From positions 1 to 47,776 of the forward strand of contig DVIS01000015.1 of the NCBI GenBank assembly GCA_018711135.1: a stretch of DNA of 47,776 nt, in the 5' to 3' direction. Position 1 is the stretch's first letter; the number at the start of each line of letters is the position of its first letter. The notes under the pieces were generated by a model. That model ran no database searches. It was not told the origin of the DNA and worked only from the letters and a program-made list of their open reading frames with translations. This document shows positions 25,195 through 32,396 of the stretch, in pieces. The DNA is from Candidatus Onthousia faecavium. GTDB lineage: Bacteria > Bacillota_I > Bacilli_A > RF39 > UBA660. Made by a program: the position numbers and the translations under genes.

Positions 25195-25989
25195 ATGAAA
25201 TTTAATGATGCCCATTTACATATTGGAGATTATGAAAATGTTTGTAATATTTTGAAAAATACACCATATTTGAATAAGTATAAGTTATATACTGCTTTAA
25301 ATCCCGAAAATGTTAAAAATCAAGAATTATATTTGTCAAAGGTTAATGATTTTTTTGCTATTCCAATAATCTTTAAAGAAATTTCAATTAAAAGAGAAAA
25401 TAACTATGTAAGAGATTTTTGTAATAAATTTAATAAAGGTGTTCCTGTTACTTTGATAGATAAAAATGATAACTTTCAAGAAAATTTTGAATATGCATTG
25501 ATGAAAGAACACTTTTTATTACATAATGCAGATGATTATAAATCGAGAAGTTTATATTACGAATACTTAAATCAAAGTAATGGATTTTTAATTTTGCATT
25601 GTAAAGATAAAATAAGAGAAAGCTATATAAAAATATTGAGAAATAATTTTCCTAATATGAATATAATTGTTGCACATTTAGGTAGAAATACCGTTGAGAA
25701 TTATTATGATATTTATAGAATACTTAATGAATTTAAATTGGATTCCAAAATATATTTTGATATTTCCACTATACATAGTATAGATAGTATAATGTTGGCA
25801 ATTAAAATGATTGGATATGATAGGGTCTTATATGGCTCTGATTTTCCCTATGAATATAAAGAAATAGAGGAAATAAATAGAAGAGAAAAAATAAAGTTAT
25901 CTTTGATGGACAATTTTGAAATTTTAAATAAAATAGGTGATACGAATTTTGAAAAAATTAAAAGATTATCAAGAGTTAAAAAATGCTAA
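25195..25989 (+). CDS. Amidohydrolase-family metal-dependent hydrolase
   Basis: This 264-residue amidohydrolase-2-type TIM barrel starts with DAHLHIGD (the metal HxH pair at 7 and 9). It continues with FLILHCKDK, IIVAHLGRN (metal His) and VLYGSDFPYEYKE (the last metal Asp). Such enzymes hydrolyse C-N or C-O bonds, or decarboxylate. In this operon it could trim or hydrolyse the modified peptide or a small-molecule building block. The ribosome site GGAGG lies inside the end of the radical SAM gene, so translation is coupled. It overlaps the next gene by 41 bases. The exact reaction is unknown. Confidence 0.82.
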   Translation: MKFNDAHLHIGDYENVCNILKNTPYLNKYKLYTALNPENVKNQELYLSKVNDFFAIPIIFKEISIKRENNYVRDFCNKFNKGVPVTLIDKNDNFQENFEYALMKEHFLLHNADDYKSRSLYYEYLNQSNGFLILHCKDKIRESYIKILRNNFPNMNIIVAHLGRNTVENYYDIYRILNEFKLDSKIYFDISTIHSIDSIMLAIKMIGYDRVLYGSDFPYEYKEIEEINRREKIKLSLMDNFEILNKIGDTNFEKIKRLSRVKKC

Positions 25990-26893
25990 ATTAGTAAAAG
26001 AGTATTCAGATTCAGTTAAATTAGTTAATTTATATGGTGAAAATTATATTTTAAAAGAAATGAAAGTCCCTTTGAGTAGGAAAGAACTTTTAAATCAGCA
26101 TACTTATATACAATATTTAATTGATAATGGTATAAATGTTTCTAAAATATTAGGATATTATGAGGAAAATAATATTTTTTATGAGGTTCAGGAGTTTATA
26201 ACCGGTGATTTTCTTATTAAAACTGAAGATTTAATAAAATTGTTGTCAAAATTTCATTGTGTTTCAAAAAAATATGCTAATAATCTTGAAAAAAGATATG
26301 TATTTGAAGTACAGTATAAATGTAGAGGAGCTAAACTAAATTATTTGTTGCTTGGATTTGAAGAAAAATATTATAAATATCCTTTAGATAATTTAAAAAG
26401 AAGTTTTATATATGTCTCTTCTAATAATTTAGATACAGTAAATAAATTAGTTAAATTATTTAATAAATCTTATAATATGTTTGTTAATAAATATGATATT
26501 AATTCTACTATCATTCATAATGATGTTAATTCAACTAATATTATAAATAATTTAGGGCAATTGTATTTAATAGATTTTGATCTTTGCATAAAAAGTTCAG
26601 AATATGTTGATTTTGTAGATGCTTGTATGAAAAGATATGATTCTATTGATTATATAGAAAAAAAATTTAATGATTTTATTACTAATATTAATAAAAATAT
26701 TTTAATATATAATAAATATAATAGTAATTTAATTTTACAGCATGAAGGTGTATACTTAATGTGCATAATAAAATTGTTTGCATTCTATTTTTATGTTATG
26801 TTAAGAAAAGAGAATTTTAATATATTTAATGAAAATTTAAACGTAGTCTATAGAATATGTTATTATTTATATAATTTAGTAGGAGGTAGTTAG
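25949..26893 (+). CDS. Aminoglycoside phosphotransferase-like kinase (APH fold)
   Basis: The 314-residue protein has an APH/choline-kinase fold. The N-lobe has YILKEM with the ATP-binding Lys. IIHNDVNSTNIINN is the Brenner-type catalytic loop (HxDxxxxN) and YLIDFDLCIKS the metal-binding DxD. Such kinases phosphorylate small molecules, sugars, amino alcohols or occasionally antibiotics. In a peptide cluster it may tailor the product or confer self-protection. I chose TTG 25949 because AGGTGA is eight bases upstream; a GTG at 25937 is in frame. The two-lobe layout is complete, and the spread of Ile/Lys/Asn codons matches the neighbours. Confidence 0.82.
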   Translation: MKKLKDYQELKNAKLVKEYSDSVKLVNLYGENYILKEMKVPLSRKELLNQHTYIQYLIDNGINVSKILGYYEENNIFYEVQEFITGDFLIKTEDLIKLLSKFHCVSKKYANNLEKRYVFEVQYKCRGAKLNYLLLGFEEKYYKYPLDNLKRSFIYVSSNNLDTVNKLVKLFNKSYNMFVNKYDINSTIIHNDVNSTNIINNLGQLYLIDFDLCIKSSEYVDFVDACMKRYDSIDYIEKKFNDFITNINKNILIYNKYNSNLILQHEGVYLMCIIKLFAFYFYVMLRKENFNIFNENLNVVYRICYYLYNLVGGS

Positions 26894-26895
26894 TT

Positions 26896-27381
26896 ATGAT
26901 TAGAAAAGCAAATGTTAACGATGCTAAAGATATTGTTAAGGTGAATGTTATGGGTTGGAAAAATACTTACAAAAATATTTTTCCACAAACATTTTTAGAT
27001 GAGCTTGATCCTGAAGATGAAAATAGCATAAGAAAATGTCAAGAGAAGATTAATCAATATGCAGTTTGTGAAGTTGATAATAAAATTGTAGCTATGATTA
27101 GGTATGGTAGAAATAAAAAGAGTTATGATGATTCATATGCAGAAATATATGCTTTGTATGTTGATGATTCTTATAAAAAGCAAGGAATTGGTTCTAAACT
27201 TGTTGAATTTGCTTTTGAAGAGTTAAAAAATGAATATGACTATGTGTTAATTAGTACTTTAGTGGATAATTCAGCTAATGAATTTTATAAGAAAATTGGA
27301 GGAAAATTTGTTGGCAATTGTGATTTTTTATTAGGTAATGATAAATTTGTTGAAAATGTGTATGAATATTTACTAAAATAA
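26896..27381 (+). CDS. GNAT family N-acetyltransferase (cluster)
   Basis: This is a 161-residue GNAT-fold protein. IYALYVDDSYKKQGIGSKLV is the acetyl-CoA-binding motif A (QGIGSK) and STLVDNSANEFYKKIGGK is motif B with the Asn-x-x-x-x-x-Tyr pattern. The N-terminus (NDAKDIVKVNVMGWKNTYKN) resembles the PhnO/YjaB-type GNATs that act on amino groups. It starts two bases after the kinase stop, with GGAGG overlapping it, so it is the last gene of the operon. It could acetylate the peptide product or give self-resistance. It is unrelated in detail to the GNAT at 18046. Confidence 0.88.
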   Translation: MIRKANVNDAKDIVKVNVMGWKNTYKNIFPQTFLDELDPEDENSIRKCQEKINQYAVCEVDNKIVAMIRYGRNKKSYDDSYAEIYALYVDDSYKKQGIGSKLVEFAFEELKNEYDYVLISTLVDNSANEFYKKIGGKFVGNCDFLLGNDKFVENVYEYLLK

Positions 27382-27683
27382 TTAGTGATGGTATATATTT
27401 ATTAAAAAAGCCATTTTAGTAACTTACTACGATATTGGCAGAGTCAATAATAAATGGTGTCAAATATAATTCTTTCTGAAATCCTAATTAACACCAAATG
27501 ACAAAGTGTTATGATATAATATTATTATATAAAATAGCCTTAATTTGAAAGGTTATTTTTTGTTTGAAAATGTGTTTACTTTAGTATAAATTTTGTATTA
27601 TTAATTATTATTTTTTGCTTAAATTAAATGCTTCTTGTAGCAAAATAGGCCTTTTTACATATTTTAATGTAGAGGTGAATATT
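27382..27683 (+). promoter_or_regulatory. Leader and promoter region of the LysM amidase gene
   Basis: TGATATAAT (-10 at 27515-27520) is an extended promoter. The ~150-base leader after it is the repeat found also at 19947. It contains GCCTT/AAGGT followed by TTTTTT (27536-27560), a possible premature terminator, and TACAT/ATGTA just before the ribosome site (GAGGTG). Upstream, 27420-27430 holds the 11-mer TAACTTACTAC of the 22927 inverted repeat, and AACAC/GTGTT forms a small stem near 27490. Confidence 0.5.
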
Positions 27684-27733
27684 ATGAATGAACGAAGAGT
27701 AACGGGTGTAGTTGTTGATGCTGGTCATGGAGG
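27532..27733 (+). repeat. Right copy of the amidase leader region
   Basis: It is a direct repeat of 19947-20162 and spans the leader, ribosome site and first codons of the intact amidase gene. The homology ends just after the HGG codons in both copies. Confidence 0.85.
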
Positions 27734-29303
27734 TACTGATCCTGGGGCTGTTAGTGGTGGTTTACAAGAGAAGGATTTTACTTTAGAGGCTTCTTTATAT
27801 ATGTATGATAGATTACGGGAATTAGGTATTCCAGCTGTTTTAACAAGAGATTTTGATGAAGATTTAAGTCGAGAGGAACGTCTTCGTCGTGCTAATGAGG
27901 CTTTTGGTGGTAGTAGTGATGCTATATTGATATCTAATCATATAAATGCTGGTGGTGGAGAAGGAGCTGAGGTAATATATGCTCTTAGAAATAACTCGAC
28001 TTTGGCGCAAAATATTTTAGAAGAAATAGGATCTGAAGGACAAATTATGCGAAAATATTATCAACGTCGTTTGCCAGAAGATCCATCTAAAGACTATTAT
28101 TATATTATTAGAGAGACATCACCAATGCAGTCTCTATTGGTTGAATATGGATTTATTGATAATGCTAATGATAGAGTGAAATTACAAAATGATTTACTTA
28201 ATTATGTTGAAGCGGTAGTTAGAGCGATTGCTGAATATGCTGGAGTTCCTTATACAGGACCAGGTGGAGGTAATAATAATTTCTATACAGTAAAAAAAGG
28301 TGATAGTTTATGGAGTATTGCTAAGGCTTTTGGAGTAAGTGTTCAAGAGTTACGTGATGCTAATAATCTCACTAGTGATGTTTTACAAGTTGGACAAATT
28401 TTAAGAATACCTACAACTGAGGATAATGAAAATGGTACTGGTGAGACGCTTTATACAGTAGTTCGAGGAGATAGTTTATGGAGCATAGCGACGAGATTTG
28501 GTGTAAGTGTTCAGGCTATAAGAGATGCTAATAGTCTTGCTAGTGATGTGTTGCAAGTTGGACAAGTTCTAGTAATACCTGGTAGTGGATCAAGTGGTGA
28601 TAATAATAACAATATTCCAACGACAACTTATACAGTTAAACGTGGTGATAGTTTATGGAGTATTGCTAATAGCTTTGGAATAAGTGTCCAGACTTTACGG
28701 GACTTAAATAATTTGACAACAGATACTTTGCAGATTGGACAGGTGTTGTTAGTGCCAAGTACCAGCGGTGATACAGGTGAAGGAGAAGAAGATAATGACA
28801 ATATTCCAACAATAACTTATACAGTTAAACGTGGTGATAGTTTATGGAGTATTGCTAATAGCTTTGGTATAAGTGTCCAAACTTTACGTGATTTAAATAA
28901 CTTGACAACAGACACTTTACAGATAGGACAGGTGTTATTAGTACCTAGTGCTAGTGGTGATACAGATGAAGGAGAAGATAATAATATTCCAATAACTACT
29001 TATACTGTTAAACAGGGTGATAGTTTATGGAGTATTGCTAATAGTTTTGGGGTGACAGTCCAAGATTTAAAAGATGCTAATAGTCTTACTAGTAATTTAC
29101 TTTCAATAGGTCAAGTACTTGTTATACCTAATGGTAATGTTAATACTAATCCTACTGAGCAAATTTATATAGTGAAACAGGGTGATAGTTTGTGGAGTAT
29201 AGCTAATCGTTATAATACAACTGTGGATATCTTGAAAACTCTAAATAACTTAACATCTAATCTTCTTTCTGTTGGACAAATGTTAAAAATTCCTAGTAAT
29301 TAA
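27684..29303 (+). CDS. N-acetylmuramoyl-L-alanine amidase with six LysM repeats
   Basis: An amidase_3 catalytic domain (residues ~1-190) has zinc ligands in DAGHGG (His15), Glu29 and SNHINA (His86), and the catalytic Glu154 in VEYGFIDN. It cleaves the bond between MurNAc and L-Ala. Six LysM modules follow, each beginning (Y/I)(T/V)VKxGDSLWSIA, with acidic or Asn-rich linkers. LysM binds peptidoglycan sugars. Modules 3 and 4 are identical across their ~44 residues, a recent tandem copy. No signal peptide is seen: the protein starts MNERRVTGVVVDAGHGG, so it may be released by lysis or by an unusual route. ATG 27684 is supported by GAGGTG and by the duplicate start at 20113. Confidence 0.93.
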   Translation: MNERRVTGVVVDAGHGGTDPGAVSGGLQEKDFTLEASLYMYDRLRELGIPAVLTRDFDEDLSREERLRRANEAFGGSSDAILISNHINAGGGEGAEVIYALRNNSTLAQNILEEIGSEGQIMRKYYQRRLPEDPSKDYYYIIRETSPMQSLLVEYGFIDNANDRVKLQNDLLNYVEAVVRAIAEYAGVPYTGPGGGNNNFYTVKKGDSLWSIAKAFGVSVQELRDANNLTSDVLQVGQILRIPTTEDNENGTGETLYTVVRGDSLWSIATRFGVSVQAIRDANSLASDVLQVGQVLVIPGSGSSGDNNNNIPTTTYTVKRGDSLWSIANSFGISVQTLRDLNNLTTDTLQIGQVLLVPSTSGDTGEGEEDNDNIPTITYTVKRGDSLWSIANSFGISVQTLRDLNNLTTDTLQIGQVLLVPSASGDTDEGEDNNIPITTYTVKQGDSLWSIANSFGVTVQDLKDANSLTSNLLSIGQVLVIPNGNVNTNPTEQIYIVKQGDSLWSIANRYNTTVDILKTLNNLTSNLLSVGQMLKIPSN

Positions 29304-29325
29304 TTGTAAAATAAGGTAAAAGTAA

Positions 29326-29354
29326 TTGATTTTACTATTCTTTCATGCTATTCT
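29326..29354 (+). promoter_or_regulatory. Promoter of the HU gene
   Basis: TTGATT (29326-29331) and TATTCT (29349-29354) are 17 bases apart. AAGCAA/TTGCTT (~29363-29376) is a small leader hairpin ahead of AGGAGG. Confidence 0.5.
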
Positions 29355-29399
29355 TATTATGTAAGCAAGATTGCTTAGAATATAGGAGGTTTTATAAAA

Positions 29400-29672
29400 A
29401 TGAAAAAAGTAGAATTAGTTGAATCTGTTGCAGAAAAAGCTGGTTTAACAAAAGCTGATGCAACTCGTGCTATTGATGCTTTTGTTGAAACTATTTCTGA
29501 AACATTAGCTAAAGGAGATAAAGTTCCAGTAGCTGGATTTGGTACATTTGGTGTATCAGAAAGAGCAGCTCGTGAAGGACGTAATCCTAGAACTGGTGAA
29601 CCAGTTAAAATTGAAGCTAGAAAAGTTGTTTCATTTAAAGCAGGTTCTGCACTTAAAGATGCAGTAAATTAA
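29400..29672 (+). CDS. hup: DNA-binding protein HU
   Basis: This is a small nucleoid protein of the HU/IHF family; homodimers bend and wrap DNA. Its 90 residues match the family length. The dimer helices are [20 protein letters not shown], and the beta arm is [20 protein letters not shown] with the DNA-minor-groove RNPxTGE motif and intercalating Pro. It continues [21 protein letters not shown], the canonical end. It has a strong AGGAGG ribosome site and a terminator right after the stop. No similar gene is seen elsewhere in the window. Confidence 0.97.
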   Translation: MKKVELVESVAEKAGLTKADATRAIDAFVETISETLAKGDKVPVAGFGTFGVSERAAREGRNPRTGEPVKIEARKVVSFKAGSALKDAVN

Positions 29673-29674
29673 AA

Positions 29675-29697
29675 AGAGCCAAATAATGGCTTTTTTG
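29675..29697 (+). terminator. Intrinsic terminator after HU
   Basis: AGCCA/TGGCT plus flanking A and T runs form a short stem followed by TTTTTTG. The start of the next gene lies inside it. Confidence 0.7.
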
Positions 29698-29949
29698 TTT
29701 ATGCTTATTTATTTCCTAATCATCAATATAATTACTTTTTTCATTTTTGGTTTAGATAAATGGTATGCCTTTAAAAGGTATTATCGAGTTAGTGAAAAAA
29801 TATTATTTCTTTTAATACTTTTAGGAGGCTTTGGTGGGAGCTTAATAGCGATGCTTATTTTTAGACATAAAATAAGAAAGTATAAGTTCTTTTTGAGTAG
29901 TTTTCTTTCACTTTTTCTATGGTTATATTTACTTTTAAACTTTGCGTAA
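29686..29949 (+). CDS. DUF1294 family small membrane protein
   Basis: The 87-residue hydrophobic protein has three membrane helices. FGLDKWYAFKRYYRVSE (about residues 21-37) and LGGFGGSLIAMLIFRHKIRK (about 46-65) are the signatures of DUF1294, whose role is unknown. The Met at 29701 (MLIYFLIINIITF) matches the usual family start and is the likelier initiation site; the ATG at 29686 lies inside the terminator hairpin of HU. Expression would depend on read-through or on a promoter inside HU. Confidence 0.85.
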   Translation: MAFLFMLIYFLIINIITFFIFGLDKWYAFKRYYRVSEKILFLLILLGGFGGSLIAMLIFRHKIRKYKFFLSSFLSLFLWLYLLLNFA

Positions 29950-29987
29950 TTTGTGGAAATTTGATACAATTATAGTGGTGATAATTA

Positions 29988-31091
29988 ATGCTAGATGTGG
30001 CTTTGAAAATGATAAATACAATTAGCGATAATGGTTATGAAGCTTATATTGTAGGAGGCTTTGTGAGAGATTATTTAATGGGAAAAAAGTCAAATGATGT
30101 GGATATTACAACTAATGCTAAACCTAAAGAGTTGCTTGATATTTTTCCTACTGCAGTAATTGATAATGCTGATTATGGTAGTGTGACAGTTTATTTTAAA
30201 GATATAAGATTTGAAATTACTACATATAGGGTGGAAGAAAATTATTCTGATAATAGACATCCTGATACAATTATATATGTTGATAATTTAGATGAAGATT
30301 TAAAACGAAGAGATTTTACAATTAATACGATTTGTATTGATAAATTTGGTCAGGTATGTGATAAGTTGCAAGGAAAAGAAGATATAGGAAAGCGCTTAAT
30401 TAAAACAGTCGATGATCCGTTTGTATCTTTTGCTCATGATGCTCTTAGAATATTAAGGGCGATTAGGTTTGCTACGACATTAGATTTTGAACTTGATTTT
30501 TTAGTTAGAGAAGCGATAAAAGAAAACAGGTATCTGTTGGAGGAATTATCATTTAATCGAAAAAAGGAAGAGTTAAATAAAATATTTGGTAGTACTAATT
30601 TAATTAAAGGTGTTACTTTGATTAAAGACTTGGAATTAGATTCTATTTTAAAACTTGATAAAATAGATAAAGTAAAAAAATGTAGTCAGGTAATTGGTGT
30701 TTGGACTATTTTAGAGGTTGATAATATATATCCTTTTACGAGAAATGAATTAAAACTAATGAAAGATATAAGAAGAGCCCTTAAAGAGAATCCTTTGAAG
30801 GTGGAAACTTTATATAAATATGATTTGTATGTTTGCTCTGTAGCGGCAGAATTACTTGGTATTTCTAAAAAAGATATTGCTAATGTTTATAGTAAGATGT
30901 CAATTCATAAAAGAGGAGATATCGTTATTGATACGCATGATATTATAGATTATTTAAAAATTGAGGAAGGTCCTATTATTAGTGAGTTATGGGATAAGTT
31001 AGAAAGGGCTATTTTAAATAACGAGGTTACTAATGATAAAAAACAGTTGCTTTCCCTTGTAGAAAAGATATATACTAAATTAAGTAATTAA
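29988..31091 (+). CDS. cca: CCA-adding enzyme (tRNA nucleotidyltransferase)
   Basis: It adds or repairs the 3'-CCA end of tRNA using CTP and ATP. The N-terminal polymerase-beta-type head has VGGFVRDYLMG and NDVDITT with the catalytic DxD. RRDFTINTICID is the RRD motif, and HDALRILRAIRFATTL starts the neck. The C-terminal part, about 367 residues in total, is shorter and more divergent than in B. subtilis (397) and its HD-like features are not seen. A GGTGATAATTA ribosome region precedes the ATG. It is followed by dnaD, as in other Bacillota replication/repair clusters. Confidence 0.93.
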   Translation: MLDVALKMINTISDNGYEAYIVGGFVRDYLMGKKSNDVDITTNAKPKELLDIFPTAVIDNADYGSVTVYFKDIRFEITTYRVEENYSDNRHPDTIIYVDNLDEDLKRRDFTINTICIDKFGQVCDKLQGKEDIGKRLIKTVDDPFVSFAHDALRILRAIRFATTLDFELDFLVREAIKENRYLLEELSFNRKKEELNKIFGSTNLIKGVTLIKDLELDSILKLDKIDKVKKCSQVIGVWTILEVDNIYPFTRNELKLMKDIRRALKENPLKVETLYKYDLYVCSVAAELLGISKKDIANVYSKMSIHKRGDIVIDTHDIIDYLKIEEGPIISELWDKLERAILNNEVTNDKKQLLSLVEKIYTKLSN

Positions 31092-31103
31092 GGGAGGAGA
31101 ATA

Positions 31104-31760
31104 ATGAAACAGCAAGATTTGTTTAATCTTTTGACTGAAAAAAATATTGTAGTACCTTTAATATATTTTAAACATTATAAAGAATTAAAGATAAATTTAG
31201 AAGAGTTATTATTTTTGATGTATATAAAAGCGATGGGAACAAAGATCACTTTTAATCCTAGTAATATGGCTTTAGAGTTAGGACTAGAGATAAAAGATAT
31301 TATGAGATTAGTTTCTAGTTTAACAGAAAAGAAATTACTAGTTATTAATACTTATAAAAATGATAAAGGAATTATGGAAGAAGCCTTAGATATATCATTA
31401 TTTTATGAAAAAGTTATGAGTTTGATTTGTAATGATGTCTTGGAAGATAAAAAGATAGATGATAGTATTTTTACAACGATTGAAAAAGAGTTTGGACGAA
31501 CTTTAAGTTCAAGTGAGGTTGAATTTATTAAAGCTTGGGCTAGTAATTTTGATACAAGTCTTATTGCTAGTGCAGTTAAAGAAGCAACTCTTAATGGTGT
31601 ACCTAGTGTTAGATATATTGATAGAATCCTTTATGAATGGGATAAAAAAGGAATAAAGAATGCAGAAGATGTTAATCATTTCTTAAATAAAAAAGATAAA
31701 GAATTAAAAGAACCAGTGGAGGTGTTTGATTATGACTGGTTTGATGATGAAGAAGAATGA
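31104..31760 (+). CDS. dnaD: DnaD-like replication initiation protein
   Basis: In Bacillota, DnaD remodels DNA at oriC and helps load the helicase through DnaB/DnaI. Residues ~1-105 form a winged-helix oligomerisation domain (LLFLMYIKAMGTKITFNPSN, MALELGLEIKDIMRLVSSLT). Residues ~125-195 form the DnaD C-terminal domain (TIEKEFGRTLSSSEVEFIKA, SLIASAVKEATLNGV, VRYIDRILYEWDKKGI). An acidic tail (FDYDWFDDEEE) follows. The position between cca and nth matches the dnaD-nth order of B. subtilis. GGGAGG precedes the ATG, and its 3' end overlaps nth. Confidence 0.93.
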   Translation: MKQQDLFNLLTEKNIVVPLIYFKHYKELKINLEELLFLMYIKAMGTKITFNPSNMALELGLEIKDIMRLVSSLTEKKLLVINTYKNDKGIMEEALDISLFYEKVMSLICNDVLEDKKIDDSIFTTIEKEFGRTLSSSEVEFIKAWASNFDTSLIASAVKEATLNGVPSVRYIDRILYEWDKKGIKNAEDVNHFLNKKDKELKEPVEVFDYDWFDDEEE

Positions 31761-32385
31761 AAAAATAGGAAAAATTGAGGAGTATTTAGAAGAACTGTTT
31801 TTAGATCCTAAATGCGAACTTAATTATGATAATGATTATCAGTTAATTATGGCGATAATGTTAAGTGCACAGACGACAGATAAAAGAGTTAATATGGTAA
31901 CAGAGGTTTTATTTTCTAAGTATAATTCTCTTGAAAAGTTAAAAAATGCTAATATAGACGACTTAGAAACTATTCTAAGACCTCTTGGATCATTTAGAAA
32001 GAAAGCTCTATATGTAAAAGAGATTGCAACTTTACTTGTTGATAAATATGGTAGTAAAGTTCCGGTTGATAGAGATATTTTAGAGTCTTTTCCAGGAGTA
32101 GGGAGAAAGACAGTTAATGTGTTTTTTAGTGAGTTTTATAATATTCCAGCGATAGCGGTTGATACTCATGTGGAAAGAGTTTCAAAAAGATTAGGATTAG
32201 CGAAAGATGATGATAATGTTAGAGAGGTAGAAGAAAAATTAAAGAAAGTATTTAAGAAGGAAAATTGGGTGAAAAGACATTTACAACTTGTTCTTTTTGG
32301 AAGATATCATTGTAAAGCCGTTAAACCAATGTGTGATGTTTGTAAATTAAAAGATATATGTAAGTATCAAAAAAAGAAGCCTTGA
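31732..32385 (+). CDS. nth: Endonuclease III (DNA glycosylase/AP lyase)
   Basis: It removes oxidised pyrimidines and cuts abasic sites in base excision repair. The helix-hairpin-helix LESFPGVGRKTVNVFF contains the catalytic Lys and AVDTHVERVSKRLG the catalytic Asp. The last Cys set, C(x6)C(x2)C(x5)C in YHCKAVKPMCDVCKLKDIC, holds a 4Fe-4S cluster. I chose ATG 31732 because GGAGGTG is eight bases upstream; that start overlaps dnaD by 29 bases, indicating translational coupling. Length (217 aa) is normal. A bidirectional terminator follows. Confidence 0.96.
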   Translation: MTGLMMKKNEKIGKIEEYLEELFLDPKCELNYDNDYQLIMAIMLSAQTTDKRVNMVTEVLFSKYNSLEKLKNANIDDLETILRPLGSFRKKALYVKEIATLLVDKYGSKVPVDRDILESFPGVGRKTVNVFFSEFYNIPAIAVDTHVERVSKRLGLAKDDDNVREVEEKLKKVFKKENWVKRHLQLVLFGRYHCKAVKPMCDVCKLKDICKYQKKKP

Positions 32386-32395
32386 GCTTCTTTTT
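32371..32395. terminator. Bidirectional intrinsic terminator (nth / PBP)
   Basis: AAAAAGAAGC and GCTTCTTTTT form a 10-bp stem around CTTGA. It is T-rich on one side and A-rich on the other, so it serves both convergent genes. Confidence 0.9.
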
Positions 32396-32396
32396 C

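Larger units (their letters stand above)
20113..27733 (+). mobile_element. Putative mobilizable/accessory island carrying a MobV relaxase and a RiPP-like cluster
   Basis: The segment is bounded by two direct copies of the amidase leader (19947-20162 and 27532-27733). It contains a MobV relaxase gene, Cro-type regulators, unknown genes and the radical SAM cluster. This fits an integrated mobilizable element or a segment that arrived with a duplicated target. No integrase, transposase or replication gene is visible inside, so autonomy and the exact ends are unproven. Confidence 0.4.
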
